In this document: positions 44,338 to 54,200 of the stretch, in pieces
How positions within the stretch are numbered: the stretch's first letter is position 1
Layout: every line of letters starts with the position of its first letter
NCBI RefSeq assembly: GCF_965199065.1
Contig: NZ_CBDAQN010000003.1
Span: 1,984,001-2,048,000, forward strand
Direction of reading: 5' to 3'
Length of the DNA stretch: 64,000 bases
From: Acidisoma sp965199065
Lineage (GTDB): Bacteria; Pseudomonadota; Alphaproteobacteria; Acetobacterales; Acetobacteraceae
The notes under the pieces: generated by a model
Databases searched by the model: none
The model's input: the letters and a program-made list of their open reading frames with translations, nothing else
Told to the model about the DNA's origin: nothing
Made by a program: the position numbers and the translations under genes

Positions 44338-46008
44338 ATGACCTTGAAACGATGGCTTCAATCCTCTGCCGTGGCGCTGCTGGCGACGACCGGCCTTGCC
44401 CTCGCGCAGCCGGGCGCGGCACTGGCGGCCGACCACATGGGCGGCACGCTGAAACTGACCTCGACTTCGGCCGCGGGCACGGTGGACCCCGGCATCAACT
44501 ATACAGCGGAGTTTTGGCAGGTCCTCTTCGTCACGAATGACGGCCTCGTCGCCTTCGATCACACCAAGGGTGCCGCTTCCAACTCGATCGTCGCGGACCT
44601 CGCGACCGAGGTCCCGAAACCGGAAGATGGCGGCAAGACCTACGTCTTCACGCTGCGGAAGGGCATCAAGTTCTCGACCGGCAAGGATGTGACGCCCGAG
44701 GATGTCGTCGCAACGTATCAGCGGCTGTTCAAGGTCAGCAGCCCGAACGCGGCTTCCTGGTACAACGTGATCGTGGGCTCCGACGCGTGCCTCAAGACGC
44801 CGGCGACCTGCACCCTCGCCGGTGGCGTTGTCGCCGACGATGCGGCCAATACCGTGACCTTCCACCTGAAGCAGCCGGACTCCGAGTTCTTCGACAAGCT
44901 GGCCGTGCCGTTCGGCGACATTGTGCCGGCAAGCACCCCGGCCAAGGACCTCGGCACCACCCCGGCCCCGGCCACCGGCCCCTATATGATCGTCACCAAC
45001 GACCCGCAGAAGGAAATGATCCTGAAGCGGAACCCGTATTTCAAGCAGTGGAGCGAGACGGCGCAGCCTGCGGGCTACGCCGATGAGATCGATTACACCT
45101 TCGGCACGAAGCCCGAGGACGAAGTCTCTGCCATCGAGAATGGCGAGCAGGATTGGATGTTCGACAGCCCGCCGGCGGACCGCCTGGTGGAGATGAGCAA
45201 GAAATACCCGAACCAGATTCATATCGAGCCGCTGTTCGCGATTTTCTACGCGCCGATGAACGTCAACATGGCGCCCTTCAACAACAAGGATGCGCGGCTC
45301 GCGGTGAACTACGCCTTCAATCGCCGGTCCGCGGTCAACATCTATGGTGGGCCGCGGCTCGCCGTGCCGAACTGCCAGGTGCTGCCGCCCGGCTTCCCCG
45401 GCTACAAGCCCTACTGCCCGTACACGATGAACCCGGGCACGAAGTGGACGGCGCCCGACATGGCCAAGGCCAAGTCGCTCATGGCGTCCTCCGGGCAGGC
45501 CGGCCAGAAGGTCACGGTCATTGCCGACGACCAGAACGTCGATCCGCAGCTCGGAACCTATCTCGTCAGCGTGCTGAACGGGCTCGGCTTCCAGGCCACG
45601 TTGAAGGTGATCTCGGCGAACATCCAGTTCACCTACATCCAGAACACCAAGAACAACGTCCAGATCAGCGTCAGCCAGTGGTATCAGGACTATCCCGCGG
45701 CCTCTGACTTCATCAACGTGCTGCTGAGCTGCGGCTCCTTCCATCCGGGTTCCGACGCCTCGATCAACATCTCCGGCTTCTGCGACAAGAGCATCGACGC
45801 GCAGATCCAGAAGAACCTGGTGACGGCGGTGACCGATCCGGCGGCGGCGGCAACCGAATGGGCGGTGCTCGACCATGAGCTGACCGACCAGGCGCCCTGG
45901 GTCACCATGTTCACGCCGAAAAACCTCGACTTCGTATCGGCACGCCTCGGCAACTACACCTTCAGCGACCAGTTCAAGATGATTTTCTCTCAGGTTTGGG
46001 TTCAGTAG
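44338..46008 (+). CDS. Peptide-type ABC transporter substrate-binding protein (copy 2)
   Basis: This 556-residue paralogue of the preceding gene has the same signal-peptide layout (MTLKRWLQ, hydrophobic run, AALA cleavage) and no lipobox. Differences cluster in the first 320 residues and around residue 400 (ADDQNVDPQLG here against ASDRSSLSQLG in copy 1), while the stretch around NIYGGPRLAVPNCQVLPPG is unchanged. The two proteins probably serve the same permease with different ligand preference. A small hairpin (46035-46049) and 147 bases separate it from the permease genes. Confidence 0.9.
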   Translation: MTLKRWLQSSAVALLATTGLALAQPGAALAADHMGGTLKLTSTSAAGTVDPGINYTAEFWQVLFVTNDGLVAFDHTKGAASNSIVADLATEVPKPEDGGKTYVFTLRKGIKFSTGKDVTPEDVVATYQRLFKVSSPNAASWYNVIVGSDACLKTPATCTLAGGVVADDAANTVTFHLKQPDSEFFDKLAVPFGDIVPASTPAKDLGTTPAPATGPYMIVTNDPQKEMILKRNPYFKQWSETAQPAGYADEIDYTFGTKPEDEVSAIENGEQDWMFDSPPADRLVEMSKKYPNQIHIEPLFAIFYAPMNVNMAPFNNKDARLAVNYAFNRRSAVNIYGGPRLAVPNCQVLPPGFPGYKPYCPYTMNPGTKWTAPDMAKAKSLMASSGQAGQKVTVIADDQNVDPQLGTYLVSVLNGLGFQATLKVISANIQFTYIQNTKNNVQISVSQWYQDYPAASDFINVLLSCGSFHPGSDASINISGFCDKSIDAQIQKNLVTAVTDPAAAATEWAVLDHELTDQAPWVTMFTPKNLDFVSARLGNYTFSDQFKMIFSQVWVQ

Positions 46009-46034
46009 GTTCTGACGGCGACTTGTCATGACGA

Positions 46035-46049
46035 CGCCCGGTTCGGGCG
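46035..46049 (+). other. Short hairpin between binding-protein and permease genes
   Basis: CGCCCG-GTT-CGGGCG is a perfect six-base stem with a three-base loop 27 bases after the binding-protein stop. It has no T-run. Such hairpins often protect the binding-protein mRNA end or lower read-through into permease genes; this role is inferred. Confidence 0.35.
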
Positions 46050-46155
46050 GATAGCAGAAGGTGGAGCGGCGGCGTCGCCCTCCACCGCCGGCCGTTTTGA
46101 GGCCCAATACGAATGATCTCATCAACACTCTCTTGCACCAGGATGGCCATGCGCG

Positions 46156-47238
46156 ATGTCTGATCAGGCGATCGATACCCTGGCCCCGGCCGACCTCTCC
46201 GGTGGCGGCATGGGCGAACCTGATCCGGCGACGACGGCTTCGCGTGCTGCCCCTGCGGAAGGTCCCTGGCAGGCCGGCCTGCGCAAGCTGCGGCGGGACC
46301 GCACGGCAATGACCGCCGTCGTGGTGCTCGTCCTCATCATTCTCGCCTGCATCGCGGCACCCTGGTATGCCACCCACATGTCGCAAAGCGACCCGTTCCA
46401 ATCCAATCTCGACGGCCAGATCACCATCGGGCCGAACACGCTCGACATCATGCAGGCCGACACCGCGGGCCTCGGCCTCGGCGTGACGCCTATCGGGCCG
46501 ACCTGGCACAGCAAATATTTTCTCGGCGCCGACGACCAGGGGCGCGACGTCATGGCCCGCATGCTCTATGGCGGCCGCAACTCGCTGCTCATCTCCTTTG
46601 TCGCGACGGTCATCTGCCTCGTGCTCGCGGCCATTGTCGGCACGGTCGCCGGCTTCCTTGGCGGCTGGGTGGACATCGTGCTCGCGCGACTGCTCGACGT
46701 GCTCTGGGCGTTTCCGATCTATCTGCTCGCGATCTCGCTTTCGATCGTGCTGATCGCCAAGGGGCTGCAGATCGGGCCGATCAACATCCCATCGAACAGC
46801 CTGCTCATCCCGATCGCCATCATCGGCATTGTCTATGTGCCTTATGTCGCGCGCCCGATCCGCGGACAGGTGCTGTCGCTCAGCCGCAGCGACTTCGTGC
46901 TCGCCGCCCGCTGCCTCGGCGTGCCCGCGGGCCGCGTTCTGCTGCGGGACATCCTGCCCAACGTGACGACCACGCTGATTGTTTTTGCCCCCCTCATGAT
47001 GGCGCTCAACATGCTGACCGAGTCCGCGCTGTCGTTCCTGTCGATCGGCGTGCAGCCGCCGGCGGCAAGCTGGGGCACCATCATCCAGGACGGCGAGGAC
47101 CTGCTCTACACACAGCCGATGGTGGCGATCGCGCCCGGCCTTGCCATCATCGTCACCGTGCTGGCGCTGAACTTCCTGGGGGACGGCGTGCGCGACGCCT
47201 TCGATCCGCGCGCCAAGCTGCGCGTGCGGAAGGGCTGA
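46156..47238 (+). CDS. Peptide ABC transporter permease (DppC/OppC type)
   Basis: This 360-residue inner-membrane permease has a cytoplasmic N-terminus rich in Pro and Ala, a first helix at about 52-75 (OppC N-terminal region), a periplasmic stretch with LGADDQGRDVMARMLYGGR, then five helices. The EAA-type ATPase-docking loop is AARCLGVPAGRVLLRDILPN. The GADDQGRDV motif is the hallmark of DppC-like proteins. Here the C-type permease precedes the B-type, the reverse of the usual dpp/opp order. It lies six bases before the next gene. Confidence 0.9.
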   Translation: MSDQAIDTLAPADLSGGGMGEPDPATTASRAAPAEGPWQAGLRKLRRDRTAMTAVVVLVLIILACIAAPWYATHMSQSDPFQSNLDGQITIGPNTLDIMQADTAGLGLGVTPIGPTWHSKYFLGADDQGRDVMARMLYGGRNSLLISFVATVICLVLAAIVGTVAGFLGGWVDIVLARLLDVLWAFPIYLLAISLSIVLIAKGLQIGPINIPSNSLLIPIAIIGIVYVPYVARPIRGQVLSLSRSDFVLAARCLGVPAGRVLLRDILPNVTTTLIVFAPLMMALNMLTESALSFLSIGVQPPAASWGTIIQDGEDLLYTQPMVAIAPGLAIIVTVLALNFLGDGVRDAFDPRAKLRVRKG

Positions 47239-47244
47239 GGCACA

Positions 47245-48219
47245 ATGCTGCTTCCCACCCTTCGCCGGCTCGCCGAAATGATCTTCGTCATGCTCGGCAT
47301 CAGCATCGTCGTGTTCCTGATCTTCTTCGCGACCCCGGGCTCCGATCCGGCGGCGCGCATCGCCGGCCGCAACGCGACGCCCGAGACGCTCGCCCAGGTG
47401 CGCCATTCCTTCGGCCTCGATCAGCCCTTGCCGATCCAATACCTCAAGGTGATGGAGAAGCTGTTCATCTCGCGGGACCTCACCTCCTTCGTCAATCGCG
47501 GTCAGAAGGTCATTCCGGCGGTCATCGAGGCGACGCCGGTGACGCTCTCGCTCGTTCTCGGCGCCGCCATCATCTGGGTGATCTTCGGCATCTGGGTCGG
47601 CGTGACCGCGGCGGCCACGCGCGGCACCGTCATCGACCGTGGCTTGATGCTGCTCGGCCTCGTCGGCGTATCCATGCCGGTCTTCTGGGTGGGCTCGGTC
47701 GCGAACCTCATCACCCAATCGCGCTTCCACGACACCTGGCTGTTTCACTGGGTGCCCGGGCTTGGCTACACGCCGCTCACCCAGAACCCGTGGCTGTGGT
47801 TCAAGAGCCTGGTGATCCCCTGGGTCGTACTCGCCATTCTCTACATCGGGCTTTACGGCCGTGTGCTGCGCGCCAACCTCGTCGAGGCCTACCAGGAGGA
47901 CTTCATCCGCACCGCGCGCGCCAAGGGCCTGTCGGAATCCCGGATCATGTTCCGCCATGCGCTCCGCACCTCGCTCATCACCTTCGTCTCGATGTTCGGG
48001 CTCGATTTCGGTGCGCTTGTCGGCGGTGGCGCGCTGTTGACGGAGGTGGTGTTCGACCTGCCGGGCGTCGGCCGTCTGACCTATGAGGCGCTGCAGAACC
48101 TCGACCTGCCCTTCATCATGGCGACAGTCATGTATTCATCGTTCTTCGTCGTCGTCGCCAACGCGATCGTCGACATCGCTTACGCCTGGCTTGACCCGAG
48201 GGTGCGCGATGCCCGCTGA
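47245..48219 (+). CDS. Peptide ABC transporter permease (DppB/OppB type)
   Basis: This permease of 324 residues has six predicted helices. The N-terminus (TLRRLAEMIFVMLGISIVVFLI, then FFATPGSDPAARIAG) is typical of DppB. The docking loop is FIRTARAKGLSESRIMFRHALR, and the C-terminus has LPGVGRLTYEALQNLDLPF. It pairs with the DppC-type protein to form the translocation path. Its end overlaps the first ATPase gene by 11 bases. Confidence 0.9.
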   Translation: MLLPTLRRLAEMIFVMLGISIVVFLIFFATPGSDPAARIAGRNATPETLAQVRHSFGLDQPLPIQYLKVMEKLFISRDLTSFVNRGQKVIPAVIEATPVTLSLVLGAAIIWVIFGIWVGVTAAATRGTVIDRGLMLLGLVGVSMPVFWVGSVANLITQSRFHDTWLFHWVPGLGYTPLTQNPWLWFKSLVIPWVVLAILYIGLYGRVLRANLVEAYQEDFIRTARAKGLSESRIMFRHALRTSLITFVSMFGLDFGALVGGGALLTEVVFDLPGVGRLTYEALQNLDLPFIMATVMYSSFFVVVANAIVDIAYAWLDPRVRDAR

Positions 48220-49266
48220 AACTCCCGCTTCCGCCACAGGCGGCGCAACCACGACCGACACGCTGCTCGACGTGCGCGACCTCTGCGTTTCCTTCCGGTC
48301 GGAACGCGGCACCATCCGGATTCTGGAGAACGTCTCCTTTACGGTCGGGCAACGCGAGATCCTCAGCATCGTCGGAGAATCCGGCTCGGGCAAAAGCATG
48401 ACCTCGCTTGCCGTCATGCGGCTCATCACGGACCCCAACGCGATCATCACCGGGACGATCACCTACAAGGGCCGGAACCTTCTCGAACTGAACGCTCGCG
48501 AGATGCGCGATCTGCGCGGGCGCGAGATCGCGATGATCTTCCAGGACCCGATGACGGCGATGACGCCGGTCTACACCATCGGCTGGCAGATCGAGGAGCA
48601 GTTGCGCGCGCATCAGAGGCTCTCGCACAAGGCGGCGCGGGCGCGCGCGGTCGAACTGCTCGGCGAGATGGGCATTCCCGCTCCGGCGCGCGCGGCGCAG
48701 CGTTACCCGCATCAGCTTTCGGGCGGCATGCGCCAGCGCGCGATGATCGCCATGGCATTGTCCTGCAACCCGTCGCTGCTCATCGCCGACGAGCCGACGA
48801 CGGCGCTGGACGTGACCGTGCAGGCGCAGATCCTCGAACTCATCCAGCGGCTGCGGCGCGATTTCGGCTCGTCGGTCATTCTCATCACTCACGACATGGG
48901 CGTGGTGGCGACGGTCTCCGACCGCGTGATGGTCATGTATGCGGGTATCATCGCCGAGCGCGGGCCGAAGGGGCCGGTGCTGGCCCAGCCGAGCCATCCC
49001 TACACGCTCGGCCTCCTCAACTCCATTCCGCCGATGCATGGGGTGAGGCCGCATCGGCTGCCTTCGATCCCCGGCAGCCCGCCGACGCCCATGGGCCGTC
49101 CCGCCGGCTGCCCCTTTCAGCCGCGTTGCGAGTTCCGCTACGAGCCCTGCGGCACGCGGCCGCCGCTGTTCCGCAATGGCGAGCAGGAGGCCTCCTGCTA
49201 CCTCGCCGAGAACGGGTTGCCCGACTGGCCCCGCGAGCGGGCGATCCAGGCGAAAGGCGCCGCCGC

Positions 49267-49270
<4 letters not shown>
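48209..49270 (+). CDS. Peptide ABC transporter ATPase (DppD/OppD type)
   Basis: This 353-residue ATP-binding subunit has Walker A GESGSGKSM near residue 55, Q-loop IFQDPMTAMTP, signature LSGGMRQR, and Walker B LLIADEPTTALD. The C-terminal oligopeptide/dipeptide extension carries the Fe-S-cluster-type Cys pattern (C-PFQPRCEFRYEPC and a later C). ATG at 48209 overlaps the permease gene. It forms a heterodimer with the next gene product. All catalytic motifs are intact. Confidence 0.9.
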
Positions 49271-50260
<990 letters not shown>

Positions 50261-50268
<8 letters not shown>

Positions 50269-51196
50269 CGACGTGCTCCCGCCGCCGGCTCTCCATCTGC
50301 CCTACGAGGCTGGTCCGCAGCGGATGGCGCTGGGCCTGACCGCGATCCCCGAAGCGGCCTGGCTCGAGCGTGACGCCCAAAGTCGCCCGCAGATCGCCGA
50401 GCGCGTGCGGCTACTGGCCAAGCGTCGCGCCGATATCCTCGCCGACACGCCAGGCGCCGGGGCCGCCTGCGGCGAGCTTCGCGCCATGCTGGCGGCTCAC
50501 CTCACTACCCACTGGCCCGGATGGGCGCCACCGGACACCGATCCGGCGGAGCATCCGCTGGCGACGATCTGCGCCTGGGTGGCCGAGGATTTCTGCCTCC
50601 TCCGCCCCGGGCCCGAGGGGCCGGTTCTGATCGCTGCCATCCTCTGCTTTCCCAGCCGTTGGCGGCTTGCGGAGAAGATCGGCCGCCCGCTGCTGGCGAT
50701 CCATAAGCCGGTGCCGACCTATGCCGAGACGCTCGGCCGGCCGGTGGATCGCTTCATGGGCGCGATCAAGCCCGGCCGGCTCGCGGTGCGCTACAACTGG
50801 TCGGTCCATGAAGACCCGACCCTGTTCCAGCCGACCGGCCACGGACGCGGCGAGTTCGACCCCGGCATCACACCCGAGAATGCCGGTGAGGCGCTGTGGC
50901 TGCGGGTGGAGCGGCAGACCTTCCGCCTGCTGCCGGAGAGCGGCGTGGTGGTCTTCGGTATCCGCACGCATGTGACGCCGCTGGCCGAGGTTGTCGCCGT
51001 GCCGGGCGAGGCTGGCAGGCTGGCCGCCGCCGTGCGCGGCGTCCCGGTAGAGATGGAACGCTACAAAAGCCTCATGCCCTTCCGGGCGGCTCTGCTAGGC
51101 TATCTCGATCGCAAAACGACGGGGAAGGCCGATGCGCGAGGTGACGGTTGCGGCGACGCAGATGAGTGCATCCTGGGAACTTCCGGCCAATCTTGA
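50261..51196 (+). CDS. DUF3445 heme-dependent oxidative N-demethylase family protein
   Basis: This 311-residue protein matches the DUF3445 family, whose studied members are PAS-like heme proteins that oxidatively remove N-methyl groups from secondary amines such as dimethylamine. Recognisable stretches are MALGLTAIPEAAWLERD near residue 22, VAEDFCLLRP, CFPSRWRLAEKIGRPL, IHKPVPTY and LRVERQTFRLLP. No signal peptide is seen, so it is cytoplasmic. The flavoprotein partners found beside some homologues are not adjacent here. Its 3' end overlaps the next gene by 65 bases, so its last about 20 codons may be a non-conserved tail. Confidence 0.8.
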
Positions 51197-52004
51197 CCGG
51201 GCGGAGCGGCTGGTGCGGGAGGCGCATGGGCGCGGCGCCCGCCTGATCGTGCTGAGCCAGTTGTTCGCGGCCCCCTACTTCTGCCAGGACCAGCTGGTGT
51301 CCTTCTTCGATCTGGCCGCGCCTTTTCAGAACCACCCGCTGCTCTCCCGGTTCGCCGATCTGGCGCGCGAACTCGGCGTGGTGTTGCCGGTCAGCTTCTT
51401 CGAGCGGTCGGGACCTGCCTTTTACAGCAGCGTCGTGGTCATCGACGCCGACGGCGCCATGCTCGGCACTTACCGGAAAAGCCACATCCCGGACGAGCCC
51501 GGCTTTTCCGAGAAGTTCTACTTCTCGCCGGGCGATAGCGGATTCCGCGCCTGGGACACGGCGGTGGGACGCATCGGCGTCGGCATCGGCTGGGACCAGT
51601 GGTTCCCGGAGACGGCGCGCATCATGGCGTTGAAAGGCGCGGAGATCCTGCTCTATCCGTCGACCATCGGCTGCGCGCCGGACGAAGCGGCTGCGGACCA
51701 GATCGCTCATTGGCGGCGCGTGATGCAGGGTCATGCGGCGGCCAATATCATGCCGGTCATCGCCGCCAACCGCATCGGCGTGGAAGAGGGCCGCCAGGGC
51801 ACCTCCAAGAGCTTCTGGGGCAGTTCCTTCATCACCGGCCCGACCGGGGAAATTCTGGCCGAGGCCGACCTCGTAACCGAGGCGGTCCTCACCGCAACTT
51901 TCGATCTGGATGCAATTGCCCGGCTGCGCGCTGGCTGGGGCCTGTTCCGGGACAGGCGGCCCGACCTCTACCGCAGCCTGCTGACGCTCGACGGACGAGA
52001 GTAA
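51132..52004 (+). CDS. Nitrilase-superfamily protein lacking the catalytic Cys and Glu
   Basis: This 290-residue protein of the carbon-nitrogen hydrolase superfamily aligns best with N-carbamoylputrescine amidases: VAATQMSASW at the start, APYFCQDQ, YRKSHIPDEPGFSEKFYFSPGD and WDQWFPETARIMALKGAE. The catalytic Lys116 is present. The nucleophile Cys of the ICWDQWFPE motif is Gly153 (codon GGC at 51588) and the first catalytic Glu of the ELF motif is Gln43 (codon CAG at 51258). It should not hydrolyse amides by the normal mechanism. The frame is intact and the fold motifs conserved, so it may be a binding or structural subunit for the preceding DUF3445 protein. Alternatively the changes could be recent decay. 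Confidence 0.85.
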   Translation: MREVTVAATQMSASWELPANLDRAERLVREAHGRGARLIVLSQLFAAPYFCQDQLVSFFDLAAPFQNHPLLSRFADLARELGVVLPVSFFERSGPAFYSSVVVIDADGAMLGTYRKSHIPDEPGFSEKFYFSPGDSGFRAWDTAVGRIGVGIGWDQWFPETARIMALKGAEILLYPSTIGCAPDEAAADQIAHWRRVMQGHAAANIMPVIAANRIGVEEGRQGTSKSFWGSSFITGPTGEILAEADLVTEAVLTATFDLDAIARLRAGWGLFRDRRPDLYRSLLTLDGRE

Positions 52005-52066
52005 GCCTCCCACCTTGCCGGTCGAGGGCCGGCCCCCACGTTCCGGGTGCGGTTCAGGAGACACCG

Positions 52067-52645
52067 ATGGCGACTGTCGATGTTAAAGCCTCTCGGGAGG
52101 CGGCCGGACTTCCCGTCGGGTATGACGGGCTGGCGATGTCGCTGCACTGGATCACGGCGCTGCTGGTGGTCACGCTGTTTGCCTTGGCCGAGACCTGGGG
52201 CTTCCTGCCGCGCGGCACGCCGCTGCGCCACGGCATGCAGTCGATCCATATTTCGCTCGGGCTGATGCTCGCCGCCGTATTTCTGGTGCGGCTGGTCTGG
52301 CGCAACACGGGCGCCCGCCGGGTGGCGCCCGTAGTCGGCGGTTTGCAGCATGTCGCAGCGCTGGCCGTGCATTACGGCCTCTATGGCTTGCTCGCGGTCC
52401 AGATCGTGCTCGGCTTCCTGTTCCGCTGGGCCGAGGGACCAATCGGGTTCTTCGGGCTTTTCGGCATCCCGTCCCCGCTCGTCATCGGCAAGACCGCCCA
52501 TCACGAAATCGCCTACCTGCACGACAAGGTCGCCTGGATCATAATAATACTGGCGGGTGGACATGCGGCGATCGCTCTGGCGCATCGCTACATCCTGCAC
52601 GATCACGTGCTGCAACGCATGCTGCCCCGGTGGTCGGCGCGGTAG
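52067..52645 (+). CDS. Cytochrome b561-type membrane protein
   Basis: This 192-residue four-helix membrane protein is of the cytochrome b561 (Ni-hydrogenase b-type-like) family. Likely heme-ligating His residues sit in the first helix (AMSLHWITALL), the second (MQSIHISLGLML), the third region (AVHYGLYGLL) and the fourth (LHDKVAWIIIIL, GGHAAIALAH). AGGAG lies six bases before the ATG. It likely carries electrons across or into the inner membrane for the redox enzymes of this cluster. It follows the nitrilase-like gene by 62 bases. Confidence 0.85.
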   Translation: MATVDVKASREAAGLPVGYDGLAMSLHWITALLVVTLFALAETWGFLPRGTPLRHGMQSIHISLGLMLAAVFLVRLVWRNTGARRVAPVVGGLQHVAALAVHYGLYGLLAVQIVLGFLFRWAEGPIGFFGLFGIPSPLVIGKTAHHEIAYLHDKVAWIIIILAGGHAAIALAHRYILHDHVLQRMLPRWSAR

Positions 52646-52698
52646 ACAGCGACGATGTCCCGGGAGAAGGTGCGGCCACCAGCACCGAGGGACGCACC

Positions 52699-52998
52699 AT
52701 GATTCATATCGTCGCAGTTCTCACCGCCAAGATGGGCCACCGCGCCGCCTTGCTCGCGGCCTTCAAGTCGATCGTGCCCGCCGTCCACAGGGAGCCCGGC
52801 TGCATCGAGTATCAGGCGGTGATCGACCTCGATCACTCCCCGGCCAAATTCGGCGCCGACGCCGTGGTCGTGATCGAGAAATGGCAGGATCAGGCGGCGC
52901 TCGACGCCCATAACGAGGGCGCCGCGCTCAACGAGTTCCGTGAGAAGGTCACGCACATCATGGCCCAGGCGGACGTCTACCTATTGCAGGACGCCTGA
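52699..52998 (+). CDS. Antibiotic-biosynthesis-monooxygenase (ABM) domain protein
   Basis: This 99-residue single-domain dimeric alpha+beta-barrel protein has typical ABM blocks: VAVLTAKMGHRAALLAAFKS, VHREPGCIEYQAVID and VVIEKWQDQAALDAH. YgiN-like members act as quinol monooxygenases or as small carbonyl-compound binding proteins. The ATG has GAGGGA about six bases upstream. It closes the rightward cluster and converges on the sugar operon with 21 bases between them. Confidence 0.8.
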   Translation: MIHIVAVLTAKMGHRAALLAAFKSIVPAVHREPGCIEYQAVIDLDHSPAKFGADAVVVIEKWQDQAALDAHNEGAALNEFREKVTHIMAQADVYLLQDA

Positions 52999-53019
52999 CC
53001 TTTCACCACGCCCGGTGGT

Positions 53020-54186
53020 TCAGCCTTGGATGTCGACCCAGGCGTGCGCGTCGGCCGAATGCAGGATCGCATCGGCCACCAGTTCGTTGAGGTAGCCGTC
53101 GCGGAAGTTCGGGGATGGCTGCCGCCCCTCCGCGATCGCCTTCATGAACAGATGGCACTCGATGATCTTGGTCTCGCCGTAGCCGATGCCGAGTGCCGGG
53201 ATCGGCCATAGGCCCTCACCATGCGGATGCGCCGGCCCCGTATAGATCGTACGGAACCCGCGGAGATCGGCCGGGTCCTCGGCGAACATCACCTGCAGCT
53301 CGTCTCGCCGCTCGTAGTTGAAGACGATCGAACCCGTGCTGCCGTGGATCTCGAAGGTCAGGTAGTTGTTGCGGCCATAGGCGTTGCGCGTCGCCTCCAG
53401 TGAACCGACGGCTCCATCCTCGAAGCGGAGGAGCGTGATCACCTCGTCGTCGACATCGACGGGCGCGGTCGGAACTCCCGAGAGCCTTGTTGCGGCGCCC
53501 AGCTTGTCGGTAGCGCTGTTCTGCATCGGGCGTTCGGTGATGTAGGTGCGCGTGACGGCGTTGACGGCAGCGATCTCGCCCACGAGGTAGCGGGCCATGT
53601 CGATGACGTGCGTTGCGATGTCGCCGACCGCGCCGGAGCCCGCGATCTTCTTCTGGAACCGCCAGGACAGCGGGCCTGCAGGATCGGCGGACCAATCCTG
53701 CAGGTAGGTGCCACGGAAGTTGAGGACGGTGCCGATACGTCCGTCCTCGATGATCTTTCGCGCGAGCGCCACCGCGGGAGTATGGCGATAGTTGAAGGCG
53801 ACCATGTGGATGACGCCGGCGGCTTCCACTGCATCCAGCATAGTCTTCGCCTCGGTCGCCGTCCGCGCCAGTGGCTTCTCGCAGATGATATGCTTCCCGG
53901 CCTGCGCGGCGGCGATGGCGATCTCCGCGTGGCTGTTGTTGGGTGTCACGATATCGACGATGTGGATCTCGGGGTCGTCGATGACGCGACGCCAGTCGGA
54001 AACGCCCTTGGCGAAACCGAGCCGGTTGGCGGCGTCCGTCGCCAGCTCATCGCTGACATCGGCGATCGTGTGCCGCACGGGAATGGCGGGCGCTGGCCAG
54101 AAGAACATCGGCATCGCGGCATAGGCCAGGGCATGGGCTTTCCCCATGAAGCCGCCGCCAATCATGCCGACATTGAGACGCTGCAT
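53020..54186 (-). CDS. Gfo/Idh/MocA-family sugar dehydrogenase
   Basis: This 388-residue NAD(P)-dependent oxidoreductase has its N-terminal Rossmann fold with VGMIGGGFMGKAHALAY, IVTPNNSHAEIA, and the EKPLA motif with its conserved Lys at about residue 100. The C-terminal alpha/beta domain has GDIATHVIDMARYLVG, with the catalytic Asp/His pair. It probably oxidises the sugar or inositol taken up by the upstream transporter. It is the last gene of a five-gene leftward operon and begins 14 bases after the isomerase gene. Confidence 0.85.
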   Translation of the reverse strand: MQRLNVGMIGGGFMGKAHALAYAAMPMFFWPAPAIPVRHTIADVSDELATDAANRLGFAKGVSDWRRVIDDPEIHIVDIVTPNNSHAEIAIAAAQAGKHIICEKPLARTATEAKTMLDAVEAAGVIHMVAFNYRHTPAVALARKIIEDGRIGTVLNFRGTYLQDWSADPAGPLSWRFQKKIAGSGAVGDIATHVIDMARYLVGEIAAVNAVTRTYITERPMQNSATDKLGAATRLSGVPTAPVDVDDEVITLLRFEDGAVGSLEATRNAYGRNNYLTFEIHGSTGSIVFNYERRDELQVMFAEDPADLRGFRTIYTGPAHPHGEGLWPIPALGIGYGETKIIECHLFMKAIAEGRQPSPNFRDGYLNELVADAILHSADAHAWVDIQG

Positions 54187-54200
54187 GAGCGTGATCCTCT

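Larger units (their letters stand above)
44189..46008 (+). repeat. Second copy of the tandem segmental duplication
   Basis: This is the second copy of the unit at 42337-44156. Long blocks are identical or nearly so even at third codon positions (for example the about 200 bases from 45220 matched to 43370, and the about 100 bases from 45709 matched to 43855), while others have diverged, a mosaic pattern. Confidence 0.85.

Noticed and set aside
44134..47958. A 1274-codon minus-strand open frame across binding-protein and permease genes
   Set aside because: It runs opposite several well-supported genes, has low-complexity His/Asp/Arg composition and its internal repetition only reflects the duplicated binding-protein genes.
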